Assembly (NCBI GenBank): GCA_963819885.1
Contig: CAWFXV010000031.1
Location: 1-64,000, forward strand
Source: JACVRX01 sp963819885
GTDB lineage: Bacteria > Actinomycetota > Actinomycetes > Jiangellales > Jiangellaceae
Direction of reading: 5' to 3'
DNA length: 64,000 nucleotides
The number at the start of each line of letters is the position of its first letter. Positions within the stretch are counted from its first letter, which is position 1. Shown piece after piece: positions 33,597-41,362 of this stretch. The position numbers and the translations under genes were made by a program. Below the pieces are notes generated by a model. That model had not been told where the DNA came from and made no database searches. It saw nothing but the letters and a program-made list of their open reading frames with translations.

Positions 33597-35309
33597 GTGC
33601 CAACCGAGCCGGAGTCGTCGTCGATCCTGCCGCCGCTGTCGCGGGTCGGGCTCGACGATCTGCTGAGCGAAATGATGACTCGGACCGAACAGATCCAGGC
33701 GAGCCGGGATCGCATCCGGGCGCTCTTGGACGCCGTCGTTGCCGTGGGCAGTGGCTTGGACCTGCGGGGGACGCTGAGCCGGATCGTCGTCGCGGCATGT
33801 GAGCTCGTCAGCGCTCGGTACGGTGCGCTCGGCGTATTGCGTCGCGACGGAACCGCGCTAGCCGACTTCGTCACTCATGGGGTGTCCGATGAGGAACGCG
33901 CCGCCATCGGGCCGATTCCACATGGCCTCGGCATCCTCGGTCTGCTGATCCGGGAACCGCACCCGGTACGGCTGGAGGACATCACCGCCGATCCGCGGGC
34001 GCACGGGTTCCCCGCGCACCACCCGCCGATGCACACATTCTTGGGCGTGCCGCTGCGGATCAGAGACGAGGTCTTCGGCAACCTCTATCTGACCGAGAAA
34101 GCCGGCGGCGCGGAGTTCACCGACGAAGACCAACAGGTCGTGATGGCGCTCGCCTCGGCGGCCGGCGTCGCGATCGAGAACGCCAGGCTCTTTCAGCGCG
34201 GACAGCAACGACAACGCTGGCTCGAGGGAGGCGCCGAGATCGTCGAGGCGATCCTCGGTGATGCACAGCGCGACGAGTCGCTCGACCTGGTCGCGCACAG
34301 AGCCCGTGAGCTGGCCGACGCCGATCTGTCCGCCATCTTCGTCGTGCACGGCGACAAGCTCGTCCTGGCCGCGATGAGTGGCGCGGACAGCACGCTCTCG
34401 CCGGGTGCATCGCTGCCGATGGAGGCCACCTTGCTCGGCCGAGTGGCCCAGTCCGGCAAGCCCATGGTCGTCAACGACGCGGCGGCCGGCCACGACACCC
34501 TCACCGATACCGAACGACGGGTGCTCGACGTCGGACCGGCCGTGGCTGCGCCGCTCGGCTCGTCCGAAGGCACCCTGGGCGTGCTGGTGGTCGGGGTCGC
34601 CGGCGGTACCGATGTGCGATTTCTCGAGGAGGACGTCCAGCTGGTCGGGACATTTGCCGCACAGGCGACCTTGGCCCTCGAGCGGGCCAGGGCCCAGGAG
34701 GTGCAGGCCCAGCTGGCCGTCTTCGAGGACCGCGACCGCATTGCTCGCGATCTGCACGATCTGGTCATCCAGCGGCTGTATGCCTCCGGGCTACGCCTGC
34801 AAGGCACCTTGCGACTCATCGACGACGCGCAGGCAACCACCCGCGTCCAGGCAGCCATCGACGACCTCGACGCCACCATCCGGGAAATTCGCTCGACGAT
34901 CTTCGAGCTGCAACAGCGTTCCGACGCCAAGACACTGACGGCCGAGCTTCGAGCGGTACTCCAGGAGGCGGAGACCTCGTTCGGGCTCAGTCCGCACTGG
35001 ACCGTCGAGGGGCCGGTCGAGCGAGCGGTACCCGAGTCGGTACGCCCGCACCTGGTCGCCACCCTGCGGGAAGCGCTCGCGAACGCCGGCCGGCACTCCG
35101 GCGCGTCCCATGTCACTGTCCGGCTCGAAGTGGGCCGCGCCGTGACGCTCGTGGTGACCGACGACGGCCGCGGCATCCCGCCCGGCGTCACCGAGAGCGG
35201 CCTGCGAAACCTGCGCGATCGCGCCGAGTCGCTGGGTGGCGAGTTCGAGGCCGTTCCCGCAGAGCCAACCGGGACGTCGCTGCGCTGGTGGGTGCCGGCC
35301 GATCAGTGA
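33597..35309 (+). CDS. GAF-domain sensor histidine kinase (DosS/DevS-like)
   Basis: A 570-residue cytoplasmic kinase with two GAF domains (about residues 55-200 and 215-365) and a HisKA_3/HATPase_c core. GAF-A carries HHPPMHTFLGVPLRIRDEVF and NLYLTEKAGG, closely resembling the heme-binding GAF of DosS/DosT. The phosphorylated His is in ARDLHDLVIQRLYA, and the ATP-binding G-box is DDGRGIPPGVTESGL followed by RDRAESLGGEFE. It probably senses O2/NO/CO or redox through heme. GTG 33597 has GGAGGA upstream. The LuxR-type regulator lies convergently 8 bp beyond its stop. Confidence 0.88.
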   Translation: MPTEPESSSILPPLSRVGLDDLLSEMMTRTEQIQASRDRIRALLDAVVAVGSGLDLRGTLSRIVVAACELVSARYGALGVLRRDGTALADFVTHGVSDEERAAIGPIPHGLGILGLLIREPHPVRLEDITADPRAHGFPAHHPPMHTFLGVPLRIRDEVFGNLYLTEKAGGAEFTDEDQQVVMALASAAGVAIENARLFQRGQQRQRWLEGGAEIVEAILGDAQRDESLDLVAHRARELADADLSAIFVVHGDKLVLAAMSGADSTLSPGASLPMEATLLGRVAQSGKPMVVNDAAAGHDTLTDTERRVLDVGPAVAAPLGSSEGTLGVLVVGVAGGTDVRFLEEDVQLVGTFAAQATLALERARAQEVQAQLAVFEDRDRIARDLHDLVIQRLYASGLRLQGTLRLIDDAQATTRVQAAIDDLDATIREIRSTIFELQQRSDAKTLTAELRAVLQEAETSFGLSPHWTVEGPVERAVPESVRPHLVATLREALANAGRHSGASHVTVRLEVGRAVTLVVTDDGRGIPPGVTESGLRNLRDRAESLGGEFEAVPAEPTGTSLRWWVPADQ

Positions 35310-35317
35310 AATGGGGG

Positions 35318-35977
35318 CTAGTCGCGGAGGAGGCGGGACGCGAGCACGGCAGCTTGGGTCCGCCGTTCCAGGCCGAGCTTGGCAAGCAGGCTGGAGACGT
35401 AGTTCTTGACCGTCTTCTCGGCGAGGAAAAGCCGCTGCCCGATCTGCCGGTTGGTCATGCCTTCGGCGATGCAGGCCAGGATCTTGCGCTCCTGCTCGGT
35501 GAGGGCTGCCAGCTCGTCCGGCGGGCCGGACCCGTCACGGACCCGTTGCAGCACACGGGCGATGAGAGCCGGGTCGAGCAGCGACTGGCCGGCCGCGACC
35601 CGCCGGATTCCATCGACCAGATCGGTGCCGTGGATCTGCTTGAGCACGTAGCCGGCGGAACCGGCCATGATCGCCGCGAAGAGCGCATCGTCGTCGTCGT
35701 ATGAGGTGAGGATGATCGCTTTGATCGACTCGTCCTGGCTGCGGATCTCGCGGCAGACGTCAATTCCGCTGCCGTCACCCAACCGGGCGTCGAGGACTGC
35801 CACATCGACGCGCAGGGCGGGGATCCGCCGTAGCGCGGACGCTGCCGACTCCGCCTCGCCGACCACCTCGATGTCTGGTTCGTCTTCCAGCAGCTCGCGA
35901 AGACCACGGCGCACGACTTCGTGATCGTCGAGCAGGAAGACCCGAATCCGTCGCGCACTCTCCTCAGCGGCCGTCAC
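35318..35977 (-). CDS. NarL/LuxR-type response regulator (DosR/DevR-like)
   Basis: A 219-residue regulator: receiver domain with DD at residues 17-18, phosphoacceptor D63 in AVLDARLGDGSGID, Thr in ILTSYDDDD and Lys in YVLKQIHG; C-terminal LuxR helix-turn-helix LTEQERKILACIAEGMTNRQ and FLAEKTVKNYVSSLLAKLGL. These match DosR closely. GTG 35977 is the likely start. The partner kinase is the convergent gene at 33597. It would bind the Dos-box-like sites at 33524 and 36465. The PPOX-fold gene lies 7 bp upstream on the same strand, so they form an operon. Confidence 0.88.
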   Translation of the reverse strand: MTAAEESARRIRVFLLDDHEVVRRGLRELLEDEPDIEVVGEAESAASALRRIPALRVDVAVLDARLGDGSGIDVCREIRSQDESIKAIILTSYDDDDALFAAIMAGSAGYVLKQIHGTDLVDGIRRVAAGQSLLDPALIARVLQRVRDGSGPPDELAALTEQERKILACIAEGMTNRQIGQRLFLAEKTVKNYVSSLLAKLGLERRTQAAVLASRLLRD

Positions 35978-35984
35978 CGGCTCA

Positions 35985-36428
35985 TCATCCCTCGTGCACT
36001 GGGTGCCGGGAGGGGGCGTCGGCCACGCGGAACCGCCTCCCGGTGATCGCATCCGGCTCGATCCGGACGATGTGTGGCTTGGACGAGGTGTGCCAGGGGA
36101 ACAGCGGCAGTTCCAGGGCCTCCAGGGCCTCGTGCATCTGCTTGACCTCGCGGGCGAGGCCCTTGACCACCACACTCCATGCCTCGCCGGTGTCGGGTTC
36201 GTACCCGTCGACCTCGAAGGCGACGTCCTTGCCCGCTCCCCAGTCGAGTTTGGTCCCTTCGGCGGTACGGAAGACCACAGTGGCGTGATCGACGACGAAG
36301 TTCAGGGGAAAGATCTCCGGGCGGTGATTGACCACGATTGCCAGCCGGCCCACTTCCGCCGTTCGCAGGAGTGCCCAGCAGGCGGACTCGTCCAGAGCGA
36401 CGGTCACATCCTTCGGTTCGCTGCTCAT
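35985..36428 (-). CDS. PPOX-fold (pyridoxamine 5'-phosphate oxidase-like) flavin protein
   Basis: A 147-residue split-barrel protein: CWALLRTAEVGRLAIVVNHRPEIFPLNFVVD and TAEGTKLDWGAGKDVAFEVDGY are the strands typical of FMN or F420-binding PPOX proteins. Members of this type recur beside DosR-like regulators in actinobacteria. ATG 36428. It is the first gene of an operon with the DosR-like regulator and has a canonical Dos-box-like site 37 bp upstream. Reaction unknown; reduction of a small molecule or redox sensing is likely. Confidence 0.83.
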   Translation of the reverse strand: MSSEPKDVTVALDESACWALLRTAEVGRLAIVVNHRPEIFPLNFVVDHATVVFRTAEGTKLDWGAGKDVAFEVDGYEPDTGEAWSVVVKGLAREVKQMHEALEALELPLFPWHTSSKPHIVRIEPDAITGRRFRVADAPSRHPVHEG

Positions 36429-36464
36429 GCGTCTGAACCTTGTTCATGCCCGCGCCAGCGTGCA

Positions 36465-36478
36465 GGGCCGAAGGTCCC
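36465..36478 (-). promoter_or_regulatory. Canonical Dos-box-like site upstream of the PPOX gene
   Basis: On the minus strand the site reads GGGACCTTCGGCCC, which fits the 14-nt DosR/DevR pattern GGGAC-N4-G(T/C)CCC very well. It ends 37 bp before the PPOX start codon, a normal activator position. It implies autoregulation of the PPOX-dosR operon. Confidence 0.7.
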
Positions 36479-36519
36479 GAATCAGCGGGCCGGATGGCCG
36501 GTGGCGACGGCAGAATCCG

Positions 36520-36915
36520 CTATGCGTGTGCCGCGGTCTCGACGTCCTCGTAGGCGCCCAACAGGCGGTCGAGGTTGGTGACGGTGAGGATTCGGCGCAG
36601 TTGGGGGTTCGGGCGGGCCAGCCGAAGCCACCCATCAGCCATGCCGGCCCGGCGATGTATGGAGACGAACATCCCCAGCCCGGACGAGTCGCAGAAGCTG
36701 ACCGCGTCGAGGTCGAGCACCAGTTTCGAGCGGCCCAACCGCAGCTGGGTCCGCAGGAGCTCTTGCAATGGTAGATAGCTCTGGAAGTCGATCTCGCCCG
36801 AGGCGACCACCACCGTATAGCCGCGGGTGACGTCTGCCACCCGCGCGGTGACCCGGGCCCGAGGGCGCGGGGACAACTCGCCGGAGAACACATTTCTGTT
36901 CGAGGCCTCACTCAT
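36520..36915 (-). CDS. STAS-domain anti-sigma factor antagonist
   Basis: A 131-residue STAS protein. GEIDFQSYLPLQELL and LVLDLDAVSFCDSSGLGMFVSIHRR include the phosphorylatable Ser in CDSSGLG. Such proteins bind anti-sigma kinases when dephosphorylated. ATG 36915 overlaps the stop of the SpoIIE-type phosphatase gene (ATGA), so the phosphatase and its likely substrate are coupled. No RsbW-like kinase or sigma-B-type gene is in the window. The N-terminal 30 residues are polar and family-atypical. Confidence 0.88.
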   Translation of the reverse strand: MSEASNRNVFSGELSPRPRARVTARVADVTRGYTVVVASGEIDFQSYLPLQELLRTQLRLGRSKLVLDLDAVSFCDSSGLGMFVSIHRRAGMADGWLRLARPNPQLRRILTVTNLDRLLGAYEDVETAAHA

Positions 36916-38120
36916 GGCTGGGTCCGTTCCGCTGCCTTCTCCGACCATTCGACGAGCATGATCGTCGCGTCGTCGGTCGGGAGGCCGCCCTGGTGTTGCA
37001 TGACACTGTGGGCGAGCCGACGTAATGTCTCTGGCGCTGGGAGTTCGTCGACCGCACTTCGCTCGGCAAGGTCGACCAGGCGGTCGGTTCCGAAGAGCTC
37101 GCCGGCATTGTCGCGTGCCTCGGTCACCCCATCGGTATAGAGCAGCAGGCGGTCGCCCGGCTCCAGAGATTCCGCACCGACATCGATGGAGCTGTCGTCC
37201 AGACCGAGGGGCATTCGACGGCCGCTGGTGAGCGCCCGGACCGCCTTGCCATGCCGCATCAGCAACGGCGCCGGATGACCGGCATTGATATACCGAAGCC
37301 GGCCGGTGTCCATATCCAGCTCCCCGAGGACGGCGGTGACGAATCGCTGGTCGGAGAAGTGCTCGTCGAGCGCCGCGTCAGCGGCCCGCCCGACCGCGTA
37401 GAGCCCCTCGTCTTCACGCCGAGCGGTCCGCATGGCAGCCATCGCCACAACGCAGGTCAGGGCGGCCCGCATCCCGCGGCCCATGGCGTCGAGAACCATG
37501 AACTGGGCGAGTGGACCGTCGACGGCGTAGTCGTACGCATCGCCCCCGACGTCGTAGCTCGGCTCGAGGACGGCACTGATCACCAGCCGGTGGCAGCTGA
37601 ACGTCAGCGGCGGCAAGGAGGCCAACAGCAGTTCAGCAGCCGCTGTCATCGGCTGGGTTCTGCGGACTTGTTCCAGCGTGTCGCCGTAGGGCAACTTCAC
37701 GGTGAGCAAGTGGCCGATGAGCCCGACCAGCGCTTCGCAGAACTCCCGCAGATCGGCCAGATCCGGTGGCGCCTCGTGCAGAACGACTTCAGCGACACCA
37801 AGCCGTTCCGAGCCGTCGATCATGGGAACCCACAGCCGGTCGGGCCGGGCCGCCTCGCCGGCTGTCATCGTCCGCACCGAGGCGAACGCCCGCCCCGCGA
37901 GCGTTCCGTCGACGGACACCGGATCCGCCGTCGGCTTGCCTAGCTCGGTCAGCGGCCAGAGTCGGTGCTGCTCGTAGTCGATCAGGTAGACAGTGATCTC
38001 GAGCCCGAGTCGACCAACAGCGGCATTGATCTCCGCCGGCAACTCGTCCGGCTGGCACAAATGGGCACGCTGAAGCAAGTCGACGAGTGCGGCATGTCGC
38101 GGCGCCTCTGGCCTGTCCAT
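36912..38120 (-). CDS. PP2C-type phosphatase with GAF-like sensor (SpoIIE/RsbU family)
   Basis: A 402-residue protein: N-terminal GAF-like region (about residues 10-150), then a SpoIIE domain with YDVGGDAYDYAVDG, LDAMGRGMRAALT, INAGHPAPLLMRHG and YTDGVTEARDNAGELFG, the metal-binding acidic motifs of PP2C phosphatases. It should dephosphorylate the STAS protein encoded next to it and so release a sigma factor in response to the GAF signal. ATG 38120. First gene of the two-gene operon. Confidence 0.88.
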   Translation of the reverse strand: MDRPEAPRHAALVDLLQRAHLCQPDELPAEINAAVGRLGLEITVYLIDYEQHRLWPLTELGKPTADPVSVDGTLAGRAFASVRTMTAGEAARPDRLWVPMIDGSERLGVAEVVLHEAPPDLADLREFCEALVGLIGHLLTVKLPYGDTLEQVRRTQPMTAAAELLLASLPPLTFSCHRLVISAVLEPSYDVGGDAYDYAVDGPLAQFMVLDAMGRGMRAALTCVVAMAAMRTARREDEGLYAVGRAADAALDEHFSDQRFVTAVLGELDMDTGRLRYINAGHPAPLLMRHGKAVRALTSGRRMPLGLDDSSIDVGAESLEPGDRLLLYTDGVTEARDNAGELFGTDRLVDLAERSAVDELPAPETLRRLAHSVMQHQGGLPTDDATIMLVEWSEKAAERTQP

Positions 38121-38221
38121 TCCATATCCCCGTGCTCTCTCGACTCACGTCGGCTATTCCCGCATGATCGGTGATCGAAACGGTGAGATGCTGCCAGTCC
38201 GACAGATAGCGAGGTCCGACC

Positions 38222-39553
<1,332 letters not shown>

Positions 39554-39716
39554 GCGGCTGCCCACGTCACGCCCGTCGATGAGCGACAGAACGGGAGGAG
39601 CGATTGGCTTCGCCGGAAGCATCGGCCCAGGTCGCGAACTGCGGACGCGTGATCGATCCTCCGGTTCTGGCGATCAGCGGTAGGGCGGAGTGAGGAAGTC
39701 GTTGAAGTAGAGATCT

Positions 39717-40196
39717 TCAGCGAGGACGCGGGGTGGGACGAGCCGAGCCGAGTGCGTCGAGCAGCTCGGCGCAGATGTTCGCGAGTTGTTCTACCTGCGT
39801 GGGGGTCAGCACGTCGAAGACCAGTGTCCGGACGGCTTCGACATGTCCGGGTGCCGTCTCGACGACCTTGGCCCAGCCGTCGTCGGTGAGGACGGCAACC
39901 GTCGCGCGCGCGTCGTCTGGTGAGCGCTCCCGGCGGACCCACCCGCCGCGCTCCAGCCGAGCGACCGTGTGGGACAGGCGGGACAACGACGACCTCGAGG
40001 CCGCGGCGAGTTCGGTCATCTGCAACGCGCGCCCGGGCGTTTCGGACAGCATGGCCAGCACCCAGTAGGCGAAGTGCGTCAGGCCGGCGTCACGCAGCAG
40101 TTGCGCGTCGAGCGCGGCTGGCAGCAGCGTCATGACGCCCGCAAACTTGCGCCACGACCGCTGCTCGTCGGCCGAGAGCCACCTCGGTTCGTTCAT
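39717..40196 (-). CDS. MarR family transcriptional regulator
   Basis: A 159-residue winged-helix regulator: LTHFAYWVLAMLSETPGRALQMTELAAASRSS (helix-turn-helix) and GWVRRERSPDDARATVAVLTDDG (wing). ATG 40196. Divergent from the NADP-binding reductase, with palindromes GGTTGA-AACA-TCAACC in between, the classical MarR layout. After the stop, the next frame continues in a protein-like way to 39675 (EDLYFNDFLTPPYR), so the C-terminus may be shortened by a frameshift; uncertain. Confidence 0.87.
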   Translation of the reverse strand: MNEPRWLSADEQRSWRKFAGVMTLLPAALDAQLLRDAGLTHFAYWVLAMLSETPGRALQMTELAAASRSSLSRLSHTVARLERGGWVRRERSPDDARATVAVLTDDGWAKVVETAPGHVEAVRTLVFDVLTPTQVEQLANICAELLDALGSARPTPRPR

Positions 40197-40217
40197 GCCG
40201 CGAAGCTTACTTGACGA

Positions 40218-40256
40218 TTCAACCTTAGCCTGCCAGACTTGGTTGAAACATCAACC
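40218..40256. promoter_or_regulatory. MarR-type operator between divergent genes
   Basis: GGTTGAAACATCAACC (40241-40256) is a perfect 6-bp inverted repeat with a 4-nt centre. A third half-site, TTCAACC (40218-40224), is the reverse complement of the GGTTGAA at 40241. The sites lie 20-60 bp before the reductase start and 20-60 bp before the MarR start, so one regulator could repress both. Confidence 0.65.
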
Positions 40257-40276
40257 TTCTGGAAAGGGACGTCTCC

Positions 40277-40909
40277 ATGAGCACCGTCAGCATTCTCGGC
40301 TCGGGAAACATGGCCCGCGGCATCGCGACCCGGGCATTGGCCGGAGGCAACTCCGTGCAGCTCCTCGCTCGCGACCCGCAGGAGTCCGCCAAGCTGGCAG
40401 ACGATCTCGGTGGCTCGGCCACGAGCGGAGCGGTCGGTGACGCGCTGACCGGCGACGTCGTCGTACTGGCTGTCCCGTATCCAGCGGCCGCTCCCCTGGT
40501 CGAGCAGTACGGCGATCAGCTCTCCGGCAAGGTCGTCGTCGACATCACCAACCCGATCAACACCGAGACCTTCGACGGACTCGTCACCCCCGCCGACAGC
40601 TCGGCGGCCCAGGAGATCGCGAAGACCGCACCGGCCGGTGCCCGGGTCGTCAAGGCGTTCAACACCACGTTCGCCGGCACGCTCGTCGAGGGACAGGTCA
40701 AGGACCAGTCGCTCGACGTGTTCATCGCCGGCGACGACGCCGCGGCCAAGGGGGCCGTCGCTTCGATCGTGGAAGCCGGCGGCCTGCGGGCGATCGATGC
40801 CGGTCCGCTGGCGAATGCGCGCTATCTCGAGGGACTCGGCTTCCTACACATCTCGCTGCAGATGTCGCGTGGGACGCAGTTCTCCACTGCTGTCAAGCTC
40901 ATCGGCTGA
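40277..40909 (+). CDS. NADP-binding reductase (F420-dependent NADP oxidoreductase-like)
   Basis: A 210-residue Rossmann protein: VSILGSGNMARGIATRALAGG, DVVVLAVPYPAAAPLV, VVVDITNPINTETFDGL and VVKAFNTTFAGTLVEG are signatures of the NADPH:F420 reductase-like group. ATG 40277 with GGAAAGG upstream. Likely repressed by the divergent MarR protein, hence perhaps an oxidative or xenobiotic response enzyme. Whether it uses F420 cannot be told from sequence. Confidence 0.85.
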   Translation: MSTVSILGSGNMARGIATRALAGGNSVQLLARDPQESAKLADDLGGSATSGAVGDALTGDVVVLAVPYPAAAPLVEQYGDQLSGKVVVDITNPINTETFDGLVTPADSSAAQEIAKTAPAGARVVKAFNTTFAGTLVEGQVKDQSLDVFIAGDDAAAKGAVASIVEAGGLRAIDAGPLANARYLEGLGFLHISLQMSRGTQFSTAVKLIG

Positions 40910-40923
40910 CCTGTTTCCGCGAC

Positions 40924-40987
40924 TTCAATGACCAAATCCGCGCCAAAAGCGGCTGCCGGCCGGTTTCGCGCGGATTTGATCATTGAA
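40924..40987. repeat. 20-bp inverted repeat downstream of the reductase
   Basis: TTCAATGACCAAATCCGCGC (40924-40943) is inverted at 40968-40987 with a single mismatch, around a 24-nt loop that contains GCCGGCCGG. It starts 15 bp after the reductase stop. Arms are AT-richer than the surroundings. May be a terminator or a small palindromic repeat; no second copy was noticed in this window. Confidence 0.7.
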
Positions 40988-41032
40988 CTTGGCAAGGGGG
41001 ATAGGTTGGCCGGGTCGAGAGGCGGTGACGCC

Positions 41033-41335
41033 ATGGGCGTGCTGAACGTGGCATTGGAGGAGGGCTTCGAGCAGGACGCGGTCGTGGTGGTCGTCAACGG
41101 CCAGCAGGTCTTCGACAGCACCGACGTCAGCACCCGCATGCAGATCGGGCTGGCCGATTCGTTCGAGGTGCCGATCGAGGAAGACGAGGCCATCGTGGAG
41201 GTCACCGTGCCGTCACAGGACGGCCTGACCGGTCGCTATCAGATTGACGTCAGAGACCGCGTGCACGTCGGAGTATCGCTGCAGGAGGGCGACATCGTCT
41301 TTCGGACGTCGAAGGAGCCCTTCGGTTATCTGTGA
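41033..41335 (+). CDS. Unknown 100-residue beta-rich protein
   Basis: A 100-residue protein (GVLNVALEEGFEQDAVVVVV, TRMQIGLADSFEVPIEEDE, YQIDVRDRVHVGVSLQEGD) with alternating hydrophobic strands and no Cys, signal peptide or membrane segment. I do not recognise the family; it looks like a small beta-sandwich. ATG 41033 has GAGAGG about 10 bases upstream. It is convergent with the metzincin-like gene, 27 bp apart, and both share the hairpin that spans its stop codon. A link with the protease, for instance as a regulator or inhibitor, is speculation. Confidence 0.65.
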   Translation: MGVLNVALEEGFEQDAVVVVVNGQQVFDSTDVSTRMQIGLADSFEVPIEEDEAIVEVTVPSQDGLTGRYQIDVRDRVHVGVSLQEGDIVFRTSKEPFGYL

Positions 41336-41347
41336 CCGAAGGGCTCC
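41314..41347. terminator. Perfect 13-bp hairpin overlapping a stop codon
   Basis: GGAGCCCTTCGGT (41314-41326) pairs perfectly with ACCGAAGGGCTCC (41335-41347) around an 8-nt loop. The left arm is inside the last codons (EPFGYL) of the 100-residue gene and the TGA lies in the loop/right arm. It separates convergent genes and is probably a bidirectional terminator. Confidence 0.75.
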
Positions 41348-41362
41348 CCGAACCTGAGCCTG

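Noticed and set aside
39675..39716. Possible continuation of the MarR protein in another frame (EDLYFNDFLTPPYR)
   Set aside because: The MarR fold is complete without it and I could not tie the short run to any family.
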